A DNA stretch of 64,000 nucleotides, taken from the NCBI GenBank assembly GCA_963082975.1, contig OY720344.1, forward strand, positions 17,967,580 through 18,031,579, in the 5' to 3' direction. Both the position numbers and the translations under genes were made by a program. The notes below the pieces were generated by a model. It had not been told where the DNA came from. It saw nothing but the letters and a program-made list of their open reading frames with translations, and made no database searches. Source of the stretch: Labia minor. Lineage: Eukaryota; Arthropoda; Insecta; Dermaptera; Spongiphoridae. Shown in pieces: positions 24,781 to 34,586 of the stretch; position 1 is the first letter of the stretch, and the number at the start of each line of letters is the position of its first letter.

Positions 24781-25260
24781 GGTAATTCTTTAATAAAACA
24801 GAAGCTTCAGGGATTTGGATAAAACTTTACCAGTGGATTCCTTATTTAATGTCAAAGATACATTCCTTATGCAATTATTTCTCCTTCGCTTCTAGTTTCC
24901 GAGAATCAAATTATTAAAGTTTGACTGATAAACTAATTATGAACGTCCAAATGAGAGCAGCCATTTAGTAATGTTTTATTGACTAATTCACTAATTATTC
25001 ACTTATTCACTAATTTTCAGTTTTTTCGATTCGGTTTGGATATAGAATAATTATTTAATTAATTAATATTTTAATTTTCCTATATACAACACCCAACTGA
25101 AAAAAACTGAAAATTAGTGAAGCCCTTTACTGACCAAATGAATAAAACATGGTAGCTAAATTGAATGTCAATGGATTTATATGCAAATTTTAATCAGGAA
25201 ACTTTTTATCTCGGAAACTATAAGTTATCCTCAAGCTTCCGATTTTGTAAACAATTTCCT
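24781..25260 (+). mobile_element. Foldback element, 'gaagcttcaggg' family, copy 1
   Basis: About 480 bp, closely matching 42611-43155 along its length, including gaagcttcagggatttgg at the left, ccaaatgagagcagccattt in the middle and a decayed right arm (caagcttccgattttgtaaa). No coding content. A non-autonomous DNA element of unresolved superfamily. Confidence 0.75.
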
Positions 25261-25760
25261 TTTTATTTTTTCTAACATGGAAATAGAAATATGTAGATAG
25301 TAGTAATTAAAAAAAGGCTTTGATATAACATATGATATAGACCAGGTGTGGCCAAACTTTTAGCTTTTAGGGGCTACTTTTTCAATAAAATATAGTCTGC
25401 GGTCGACTATGGATATGGGCAAATAATTTTAAAATTTTAGAAGATAATTAAAGAAGTCATTATATCGCCGATTTAAATTGCAAACCTCCATTTTCACACT
25501 ATTAGAAAGAGAAAAACACCTTACATTGGCTATGAAACACCGCTATTATGCACCTATTTAATTGAAATCACGTGACAAGCCAAAAATTTATGCTTTTTAA
25601 GAAAGTTGTGCAAAATATGCTGAATATGAGTTAGCAGGTTTGCAATCTAAGCCGACGATATATTTTTTATTTTATGAATTCTAACAATATTTATTAAAAT
25701 TTTAAAAAATACAATGTTAAGAAATAAATACGAACAAAACAAATTTTAAGCATACAATTT

Positions 25761-25960
25761 TTATTTGGATGAAACCTGGCATTGCATAAGAGCAGCAAGT
25801 TTCTCAAAATTTGGCTCATATGAACTTAAAGCAATTCTTTAGCATGACTCTAAATGTAGATCCGCTATTTGCGATTGCTGTTTTGTTTTGATCGCATTCA
25901 TATAAGAAAATGTGGATTCACATAAATATGTGGAGCCAAAGAAGGAATTGAAACGAGCAA
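25761..25960 (-). pseudogene. hAT transposase C-terminal dimerisation domain, decayed
   Basis: In one minus-strand frame: FFGSTYLCESTFSYMNAIKT, then KQQSQIADLHLESC, one stop, then RIALSSYEPNFEKLAALMQC and a terminal stop. The 'GSTYLCE.tFS.mn.iKtk.rs.l.D.hL' pattern is the hAT C-terminal dimerisation region with the last catalytic Glu (YLCES), as in GTF2I-repeat-like and ZBED5-like transposases. Upstream coding sequence is not recognisable. It belongs to the outer hAT element and is not the same gene as 28300-30158. Confidence 0.75.
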
Positions 25961-26481
25961 CCATTGTCTAAATATTTGGATATTTATCTTTGCTTATTAG
26001 TTTCTAAAATCTATTTATTATGTAATAAATAAATATATTTTATATTTATATTATTTTTGATCAACGAATAAAAAAATTAAAATATATTATATGTTTGTAA
26101 TAAAGTGCTAAAAAATGGGAAAAAATTATATGTTATTAATTATATAGTCAAATACTAAAATATATAGGAAGGTTAAATCAATAATATATTTATAGAAATA
26201 TGAAAGATATTTTAGTTTTAATTATTATAATAATATTAATAAAAAAAATTGTAAATGGAAGGGCTGTTATTTTTCATTTAAATTTATAACTTCAATTAAA
26301 ATAAATACTTCATTTTGGAATGGATATGATAGGAGGGGGAGGTAGAGGCGAAATTTGGGTAGAGTAGAGTAGTCTAGGACTAAACGGTGTTTTGAGAAAG
26401 GGAAGCCCTTGTATACAAAGTATATAAATTATCCGGATAAGAGATATAAAAGATGTAATAACATATAGGATGATTTTGAAC

Positions 26482-26652
26482 TAAAATTAATTTTTAATAA
26501 ATTTAAAAATAATATCCTGGGTAACGGGTAGATTCTTTTCTATAATCCCAGTAGAAAAGAATTCTATTTCAGGGATTGGCGTCCCTGCCCTCACGTGAGC
26601 TCATGATTTCTTCTAAATCCCTCTTCTACCTGGAGGAATCATGTCCTTTACC
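26482..26652 (+). repeat. About 170-bp direct repeat, left copy
   Basis: Matches 35747-35916 nearly base for base over its first about 130 bp (for example atcctgggtaacgggtagat and ccctcacgtgagctcatgat), less well after that. Both copies lie inside the outer hAT element, one on each side of the LTR insertion. Confidence 0.85.
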
Positions 26653-26795
26653 CATTGACGCCTTTCCATCCATTCCCTTACTCTTACTCTCTCCCCCCCT
26701 CCCTTGATCATTAAAAAAATCAAATTTATTTGGATGAAGGAGAATACCTAGCATAGCTTCATTAAAAAGAAAAAAAAATTGAAATCTTGTCTCTT

Positions 26796-26866
26796 ATAGG
26801 AGACTCTAAAGAGTCTCCTATATATATTTGAATTAACCCCCCTTCGGGGGGTTAATTCAAATATAT
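26796..26866. repeat. Two adjacent perfect hairpins
   Basis: 26796-26821 is a 12-bp perfect stem (ataggagactct) with a 2-nt loop. 26822-26866 is a 21-bp perfect stem ending in six C/G pairs with loop ttc. The second has a G+C-rich tip in otherwise A+T-rich DNA. Not part of a recognised gene. Confidence 0.85.
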
Positions 26867-27314
26867 CCAGATTACGTCAATTCTCCGATTAGCAAAACCC
26901 TGTATATTCACGAGTGAGACATGTCTTAAGTGCCTCTGAGAGGACCCACCTCTCCTACGCTTCATATTAGTAAAAACTTGGAACTCATATTTATAGTACT
27001 CTTTAGAGAATTAGAAAAACCAATCAAATCAATGTTTTTCATTTTATTAAATTTTTTGACTAAATCTTGTATATTGTGACCAAGACCAATCCATTGACCG
27101 TAATTTTAGCCAGATTCTAAATAAAATTGATTTTTCGTATCATTAAATGGAAATTTTTAATTAATTTTAATATTGGTTTATTTTTACAGTTCAACAAAAA
27201 TCTTGCCTCATAACAACAGATAAAACCTATACGAATAGATTCATCATGAAACGTAGATTCATTTTCACTACTATTATATAATTTTACGATGCTTCGTTGA
27301 TTAAATATTAATTA

Positions 27315-27503
27315 TTGAATTTTGACAGATTGAAAAGATTTGCCGCCATGTTTGCCCCCTCCGCCACCTCTTCTCACCTCCTACCCACCCTCCCTCCTGG
27401 CCTGCCTGCTTCGAGCGCATTCAGTGATTCAGTTCCCATTCCCTTTCCAGTCGAAGACGTTGACCGGCGTCACCACCGAAATCATCCCTCAATCAAGAAT
27501 TAA
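27315..27503 (+). other. C-rich island with a 62-codon frame, unassigned
   Basis: A C-rich patch (about 27340-27480) inside the outer hAT element. The frame (FAAMFAPSATSSHLLPTLPP and so on) is Pro/Ser-rich and shares the patch with another open frame, so openness alone means little. A ttttgacag acceptor-like sequence precedes it. It may be captured or ancient host sequence. Confidence 0.2.
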
Positions 27504-27809
27504 TTGTAAATTTATTTATTCCTATTAATTTAAATGAAGTTTAATAAATTTTAGAAAAGATTCAAATAAAAATTTAATTTTATAAAATATAGATTTTTAA
27601 CTTTTTACTGTTATATTAATTATATATATATAATAAATTTCGCCCCCACCTCCAATGTTTTGCTTCTCGGTGACCTTGAAGGGGACAGCATAGCAATCTC
27701 TTGCTTACCCCCAATGGATGAGATTCAACTGACTTTGACTTTATTTTCAAAATAAATTATATTCTTTCCTCTTCGTTAAATGAAATTATATACAATTTAA
27801 TTATACTAC

Positions 27810-27913
27810 TGTAACGGACAAAGTATTTATATTCTTAGTTATTTTTCTTTATTATACATTTTATTTTGTTTATCTATTTTTTTAGTTTATTTTGTTTTTC
27901 TATTCCCCTATTT
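27810..27913 (+). repeat. 5' LTR, first segment (before the hAT insertion)
   Basis: TGTAACGG... up to and including ccctattt, which is the left copy of the hAT target duplication. It continues at 31218. Lengths add up exactly: 104 + 799 = 903 bp, the length of the 3' LTR. Confidence 0.95.
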
Positions 27914-30900
27914 CATAGGTTCTTAAACTTATGTACTCCACGGACCCCCACTTGAAAAAATTTTTTTTGACGGACCCCCATCACAACTTTAGGTACTTTA
28001 CGTCATTTTATTAATTAATTTCTGGCTTACGATCTCATAAGGACAAGGATATATGATGAATATTTCTAACAGTGATTGGTGAATAACGATTTTTTTGCAT
28101 ATTGTAGAACACATTTTATTAGAAATTATAATATTGAAGAAAGAAAATACAAACATTGTCATAGCAACAAATCTCACAAATTATAATGGGTACTTACATT
28201 AAATTCATATAAATATTTTATAATTTTTTTCAGAAAATATTAAATAAGAAATATTTTAAAAAATAACTGCATCTATCTCATTAAATATAACTTACATATT
28301 TAATGAGATGTATGCAGTTGTTTTCTTGAAACAAGAATCTCAATATCTGGCTTAATATTGGAAACTTTTAATCTAAGATCCGGCTCTACATTTAATTTGT
28401 TTCTATATTTAGACTTAATATAAAATAGTACCGAAAAAGCTTGTTCGCATAAATATGTTGTGCAGAATGGAATCAAGTGTTGAAGTGCTTTATTTGCAAG
28501 CGCAGGATAATCTGACCTGAGAAGTAACCAAAAGTTGCTCAATTCAGTTTTGTTAAATTTTAGTTTATAAGTTGTATCACATGATAATTCCACGAGAATA
28601 TCTTGTTCAGGTGCAGATAAATGTTTAGTATTTGTAATTTCCATATTAAATGGATCTCTGATCCAGTTATTGCAAGGATCAGGAGTAGAAAAATACTTCC
28701 TGAAGTTGCTTTTCAAAGTAATTAAATGTTCAACAAATAATTGACGCGTTTGATTAAGCAATTTTTCACTGGAGCTTTCTATGAAATCATTGAGAGTTGG
28801 AAAAGACTCATATACACCGTTCTGGATGCGTTTCGACCACAAGTCGATTTTTTTAATCATTGCTTCTATTTTATCTTCAACTTTAAATATATTTACAACA
28901 GTACCTTGCAGGCTCAAATTAAGTTCGTTCAATTTTGTAAAAATATCAGTCAAGTAAGCCACCTTAGCTAACCAGATAAAATCATTGAAACATTCGGTCA
29001 GTTCAAAATGCGCATCTATTAAAAACAATCGTATTTCATCTCGAAGCTCAAAAAGGCGAATGAGTACTTTCCCGCGGGACAACCAACGTACATCTGTATG
29101 TAATAATAAATGTGTATGTTGACTACCCATTTCCTCACACAAAATTTTAAAAACTCTGGAATTAAGTGGACGAGCCTTAATGAAATTGACAATTTTAACT
29201 ACTTCGTCTAATGTTCTTTTCAAATCTGGTGACATATTTTTGGCTGCTAATGATTCTCTGTGAATGCAGCAATGATTCCAAACAACCTGAGGCGCAACAT
29301 TTTTAATAAGAGCAATCAATCCAGTTCTTGTACCTGACATTGCACGAGCACCATCAGTGCAAATTCCAACACATTTTGGCCACTCTATTTCATTTTCGGT
29401 TATAAAATTATTCAAACTGTTAAATATGTCATTAGCTGTCGTTCGTGAAGGTAGTGAATCACAAAACAATACATCTTCTTGTATTTGATTTTCAAACTCA
29501 TATCTAATGAAAGCTAACAAATTGGCATTATTAGTGACATCAGTACTTTCATCCAATTGTAATGAGTAATAGTGACTTTTGCGCACTCTCGATATTAATT
29601 CTTCTTTTATATTACATGACATGTCTTCAATCCTATTCTTAACCGTATCATTTGATAATGAAATCAAATTTATATCGTTTGCTGCTTTAGTTCCTAACAT
29701 TATATTTGTAATTACTTTTGTAGCAGGAAGAATTAATTGCTCTGCTATATTATGCGGCTTTCCTGCTTTAGCAATAAGTAGAGCTACTTCATATGATGCC
29801 ATTACTGCTTTCTTACTCATACCACCAGATCCCGTCTTTACCATCAATTTCTGACTTGAATTAAGTTCTTCTTTTTTCATTTTAAAAAATTCGATAGACT
29901 TACTAACATGCTCGCTGTGCTTTGTTTGTAAATGACGTCTGAGATTAGCAGGTTTCATACTTTCATTGGATAACTTTCCTGACATAGAACGCAGACTGGT
30001 CTTTCCACATCATTGTTGCAAATATAAGTAAATCCAAATGATAAATAATCATCCGAATATTTTCTAGTTTTGCGTTTCTTGGTAGAGTTTGCTGTTGATG
30101 CCTCATCATCTGATTCTTTCCGTTTCTGTGTTGAACCAGTTTGTAGCCAACGATCCATTTTATGGAGTAATTTATTAACATTGAACTACAATAATATAAA
30201 TATAATATAAATATAATATAAATATAACGAATTATTATTTACTAGCTATGTTTTAATATGATTTTAAATGAATGTTTTAATATCATTTTAAATGAATGTT
30301 TTAAATCATTTTAATAAATGTTTTAAATCATTTTAAATAAATGATTTAATATCATTTTAAATGAATATTAATTTATATAATAAATATATTTCGTAATTTG
30401 ATTCTAAAATATTATTAATTTCGTAATTTGATTCTAAAATATTATTAAAATAAATATTTTTTATTCATAAAACTAACTTATACTTACTCTCAAAAACAGC
30501 CTTTCTGGGAAATTGCAAAATGTGTTTAGTGTTTTTATAAAATAATGATCATGCAAATTACACTAAAAATTAAAAAAAATTATTAGCTATAATAAACTAT
30601 TATTAGCTATAATTTAATTATAATTAATTAAATTAATAAAAATAATTTAAAGATACAACTCGTTGAGAAATGAACTTATAATTAACATTAATAAAAATAA
30701 TTTAAAGATACAACTCGTTGAGAAATGAACTTATAATTAACATTTGCTTTAAAACTGTTTAAAACCCCAGAGTGGACGCTGACAATTTGGGTTTTTCCGG
30801 GTAAGACTGTCCCCTCCCCTGGTTTTCCCCAATAACAAAGTGAAAGAAAATTCCCTTATATGCCTCCCCTTCCGAGCCCCTAAGAGGGGTTATTTTAAAG

Positions 30901-31209
30901 GAACAATCGAAAAATGATTTTAAATGAATGAATGGATGAAAATTCAAATTTTATATATAGTTTTTTATATATGTTTATTTATTCACAAAAAATTAATTGA
31001 CATAATTATCAATTTAATAAAATAAAATAGTATTATTAATAGTATTAAATTATAGCCGTAATTCTCTAGGAGGATATAGTTAAACAATGAACTTTAAATA
31101 TTTATATATGTATATATTTTTACGATGATTTTTTTCCGAGGACCGCGGACCCCCAGTAAAGGCTTCGCGGACCCCCAGGGGTCCGCGGACCACAGTTTAA
31201 GAACCACTG
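27914..31209 (-). mobile_element. hAT transposon (ZBED5-like), nearly intact
   Basis: 3296 bp with terminal repeats cataggttcttaaact (left) and the inverse of cagtggttcttaaact (right), 14 of 16 positions alike. It is flanked by a perfect 8-bp duplication ccctattt (27906-27913 and 31210-31217). Subterminal ggaccccca repeats occur near both ends. One transposase gene runs on the minus strand (28300-30158) and is broken by a single frameshift. Promoter-side DNA (30180-30360) contains tandem repeats of an aatgttttaatatcatttt unit, and a segment of about 75 bp is tandemly duplicated at about 30638-30742. It sits in the 5' LTR of a young retroelement, so it is younger still. Confidence 0.95.
28300..30158 (-). 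pseudogene. hAT transposase with one frameshift
   Basis: Two overlapping minus-strand frames make up one transposase of about 615-620 residues. The first (30158-29955) starts MDRWLQTGSTQKRKESDDEA and carries a basic, nuclear-localisation-like stretch and the CVLC half of a BED zinc finger. The second (from 29985, 561 codons) supplies the other half (ESMKPANLRRHLQTKH). A missing base between the two cysteines and the histidines puts them out of frame. In the second frame (residues counted from its ATG) the hAT catalytic signs are in place: LDES (D145), CTDGA (D211), the CCIHRESLA block (239-247), DVRWLSRG (298-305, conserved Trp) and the dimerisation block with YLCEQAFS (E514). This family (ZBED5/GTF2I-repeat-like) cuts and pastes DNA with 8-bp duplications. 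Apart from the frameshift I see no internal stop, so inactivation is recent, or an error in the sequence. Confidence 0.92.
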
Positions 31210-31217
31210 CCCTATTT

Positions 31218-32016
31218 TATTAACAAAGTTATTTGGTCGCATTATTCTTAAAATGTAATATATATATATAGAGATTATTTTTTTGACTAAGGGGAGGTAC
31301 CATCCCTCCAAGTTCTAATATTTTTAAACAGTTGAGAATGGACAGTGGAACTAGTGAGATATCATCCTGATATGACCTGTATTTATCACGTCCCGTGATA
31401 TAATTATTTTGTATATAATCATTTTTATTATCACACCCTGTGATACAGTTTAACTAGTGATATCATCCCGATATGACCTGGTATTTATCACGTCCCGTGA
31501 TATAATTATTTTGTACATAATCATTTTTATCACACCCTGTGATACAGTCGAACAAGTGATATCATCCTGATATAACCTATACTTATCACGTCCCGTGATA
31601 TAATTATTTGTGTATAATCCTTATCATCACCCCCTGTGATAATTATTTCCGCTAATTCCAGTGATATTAGTGAATTACATTTTCTTATTTTTCTATTTAA
31701 AATTTGTATATTTAATTTGTTAATTTTTATCTATTTAATTAAAGTAAATTAATGTGAACATTATTATTGTGTTTTCCCTTTTCCCTTAATTTTTCAACAC
31801 TATTTTATACTTTGGGATATCCAAAGTTGGCGCCCATCAATAACTTAACATAATTAACAATTCACGGTCATCGTGGGTCATTACAAGTGCCCCATACTTA
31901 GATCCCCTTATAAATTGGCACCCAACGTAAGAGGATCGTCTACAAAGTGACCCCAACTTGAAACGGTCCTCCTTACAAAGTGGCAGCCCAACGTTTGGCT
32001 CGATTAGTTCCTTACA
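31218..32016 (+). repeat. 5' LTR, second segment
   Basis: Resumes where 27913 leaves off and ends ...gattagttccttaca. It contains the three hairpin-bearing tandem units (about 31353-31645) and the ladder of primer-binding-like motifs (31830-32016). It reads the same as the 3' LTR in every stretch I compared. Confidence 0.95.
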
Positions 32017-32019
32017 AAG

Positions 32020-32037
32020 TGGCAGCCCAACCTGAAG
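32020..32037 (+). promoter_or_regulatory. Primer-binding site
   Basis: tggcagcccaacctgaag begins three bases after the 5' LTR and with TGG, the complement of a tRNA 3' CCA. The same word tggcagcccaac occurs once more inside the LTR, 39 bp upstream. The priming tRNA cannot be named without a tRNA set. Confidence 0.8.
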
Positions 32038-32646
32038 CCCGATTAGTACACCACGGCTCCTGAGAAAAGTACATTATTCATTTTTGGTGAGCAGTATCAT
32101 CACTTTTTCATCTCAACGGACTTATAGTACAATTTAATATTTAATTAATAAAATAGAAATTTAAAACTTTTACTTTTATACTTTAAATTTAAATAAATCA
32201 TATCTCCTTGTCTAATATAATAATATATTTAATACTTGTTAATTATTTTTTTTATTTTTAATTTTCACATTTATCTAACAAATAGAATATTTATCTATTT
32301 AATTCTAATTCAATAAAAATAGTTTGAATATATTAATATTATTATTAGTTATAATTAATTAATTTATATGTTTAATTTGTAAATTTTTTTTTTTTTTTTT
32401 TTGATTTTTAAATTTTATTCTACTACATTATATTTAAATTAATGAATTAATAAAATTGATAAAATATCACTATATTTTCAAATATTTAAATACTTTTACA
32501 TATTTTAAATTATATTTCAATTATCTTATTTTATAATTAAACATTGTATAATTCAATTGTACGCGACTAAATAACTTTTAATTTTGATTAATTAATTAAT
32601 TTTTTTTTCTCTTTGGTTAACATTAAATTTAATTATCCTATTAAAA
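32038..32646 (+). other. Untranslated leader of the LTR retrotransposon
   Basis: A+T-rich sequence between the primer-binding site and the gag ATG; no open frame of note. Confidence 0.7.
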
Positions 32647-34542
32647 ATGTCATTTTTCGGCAAAGGGAAAAAGGAGGATCTTATCCTTTTAGCACAGGAA
32701 TTAGGAATAGTTATGAATTTAGATTCTCGTAGGATCGATATAAAAAATGACATCACGTCATTGCCTGATTATGATGAAGACCTTACACGGGAATTACTTA
32801 TGACCATCATAGAGGATAGGAAGGAAAAAGAAGAAAAAGAAAAAGAAGAAAGAGATAGAGACCGAGAAGAAAGAGAAAAGGAGAAGGAAAGACAATTTGA
32901 ACTAGAGAAACTCCGAATTCAAACCGTAGTGAACCAGGTAGAATCACCAACCCCACTTCAACCGAAAGTAGATATATTGAAATTCTTACCTCTATTTAAA
33001 ATTAACGATGACGATATTAATACGTATCTGCGTCTTTTCGAAAGACAAATGAATTTTCTTGGCATATCTGAGGATGCATGGGTCACTTATCTTATTTCGG
33101 TCTTACCCATAGATATTACTACTCTAATAATTAGAGAACCAAATGAAGTCGCCCAAGACTATCAACATATTAAGAAGCTCCTACTTCACCGATTTAAATT
33201 AACTACGGATAAAATAAGAAAACTTTTCTCCACCTCCAAGAAGACATCGGAAAACACTTGGAAAGATTTTTACTTCAATCTACGCGGTTATCTAGAAGCC
33301 TGGCTATCCGATCTAAAAATTGAAAATTTTGATCAACTTAAAAATTTGATCCTAGCTGATCAAATGAAGAGAAAGTGTTCATCCGAATGCAAAGATCACT
33401 TCCTCGACTCTTGGGAAACATTGGTAGATCCCCTCGATCTCGCAGAAAAATTCGACTCCTATGATAACTTAAGGGCCCCATTTTCAAAAACAATCCCTTC
33501 AAATAAATCTATCGAACCCCCTAAATCGAAATATTATGATCGGAAACCCTTTAGAAACTCACAACCTCGTGAAAAACAAAAAGAAGAGACTGACTCTTCA
33601 ACACTTCGTTGCTACGGCTGCGGAACTCCAGGAGTCACCAAACCTAGGTGTCCAACTTGCAATCTGAATCAGGAAATTACCAAGGCACACGCCTTACAGT
33701 GTGACGTCACTACAAATGGAGATACTAAACTCGCTCTAATAGAAGCCTCCATCTATGAAGCTTCTGGTTCTATTTGCGTTGACAGCGGGGCCACTCGCTC
33801 AATTGGCGGTCAGCGTCTTCTCAGCTATTTAAGACAACGAGGAGAACATTTTAAAGTAGAAAAACTTTCCTTAACTCTAGCTGACGGGAAAAAGCGTATA
33901 CATTCCGTGTTATTAACTACAGTTCCTGTAAAAATCAAAAATAAAATAATACATATAGAAATGATATTCCTACCCAATGTTAGTGGAAATAGATCACTAT
34001 TAGGTCTTGACTTCCTCAGAAAAGCAGGTTTAGTATTAGATATGCGAAACAATCGCTGGTATTTTCATAATTATCCTAAGAGAAAATACAAATTTATTCG
34101 AGAAAATCTCTGCACCACTGAAGAAAATAATACTGTTGTTGAAAACACTATTCAGCTAACTGAGGAACAGAACATAAAACTTGCCCACTTATTAAAAGAA
34201 CATGAAACTGTCTTTCAACCAGGGGGAGAGCCAACTCCTTACGCTGGACATGATATAAACACAGGCGGTTGTTTGAATGCGCTGCAAAGGGCTGTCGATT
34301 CCATGGACGGTACCAAAGTCAGCAAAGAAGATCCTGCTGTCCGATATAGACAGCTGGTGGGGTCTCCGAGAGCCCATCGGGGCCCACCAGGAGTTATGGA
34401 GCCATCACAAACTCAAAAACATTCATTTACTCAAGGACTTGTTCCCCCTCATACATCAGCTTTGCGTCTATGTAACGACACGCGTTCTACTCCAGTAGTT
34501 CCTCTACGTAAGCGAGGAAGGCCAAGAATTGTCCGTTCCTAG
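32647..34542 (+). CDS. Gag-protease polyprotein with deleted pol
   Basis: 631 codons. Residues 1-55 have no recognised domain; 55-92 are a charged Lys/Glu/Arg coiled coil; 110-275 are capsid-like and resemble the SCAN-like Gag of some arthropod Ty3/gypsy elements (YLRLFERQMNFLGISEDAW; a block with WKDFYFNLRGYLEAWL). Residues 322-338 form a C-x2-C-x9-C-x2-C knuckle. The retropepsin follows, with the catalytic triad DSGA at 379-382 and the LLGLDFL block at 451-457. Residues 505-540 (LLKEHETVFQPGGEPTPY, then HDINTG) are the start of the reverse transcriptase, which breaks off there. The remaining 90 residues come from the far end of pol (TPVVPLRKRGRPRIVRS) or are out of frame. Gag would package the element RNA and the protease would cleave the polyprotein. 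The ATG is chosen as the first in the frame, just after the leader. Confidence 0.9.
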   Translation: MSFFGKGKKEDLILLAQELGIVMNLDSRRIDIKNDITSLPDYDEDLTRELLMTIIEDRKEKEEKEKEERDRDREEREKEKERQFELEKLRIQTVVNQVESPTPLQPKVDILKFLPLFKINDDDINTYLRLFERQMNFLGISEDAWVTYLISVLPIDITTLIIREPNEVAQDYQHIKKLLLHRFKLTTDKIRKLFSTSKKTSENTWKDFYFNLRGYLEAWLSDLKIENFDQLKNLILADQMKRKCSSECKDHFLDSWETLVDPLDLAEKFDSYDNLRAPFSKTIPSNKSIEPPKSKYYDRKPFRNSQPREKQKEETDSSTLRCYGCGTPGVTKPRCPTCNLNQEITKAHALQCDVTTNGDTKLALIEASIYEASGSICVDSGATRSIGGQRLLSYLRQRGEHFKVEKLSLTLADGKKRIHSVLLTTVPVKIKNKIIHIEMIFLPNVSGNRSLLGLDFLRKAGLVLDMRNNRWYFHNYPKRKYKFIRENLCTTEENNTVVENTIQLTEEQNIKLAHLLKEHETVFQPGGEPTPYAGHDINTGGCLNALQRAVDSMDGTKVSKEDPAVRYRQLVGSPRAHRGPPGVMEPSQTQKHSFTQGLVPPHTSALRLCNDTRSTPVVPLRKRGRPRIVRS

Positions 34543-34574
34543 GGCTGATCCCTCAATCAAAAGACCTCGGAATC

Positions 34575-34586
34575 AGAGGGGGAGGA
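34575..34586 (+). promoter_or_regulatory. Polypurine tract
   Basis: agagggggagga lies directly against the first base of the 3' LTR, the expected site for priming second-strand DNA in LTR retroelements. Confidence 0.9.

Noticed and set aside
26822-26866. Rho-independent terminator (GC-tipped stem)
   Set aside because: No bacterial gene nearby, no T-run after the stem, and the sequence is clearly from an animal genome.
31120-31311. 63-codon minus-strand frame with CGPRTPGGPRSLYWGSA
   Set aside because: It translates the hAT terminal region with its ggaccccca repeats.
34192-34498. Alternative open frames on both strands over the end of the retroelement frame
   Set aside because: They lie over the pol-deletion scar and have no retroviral motif in frame.
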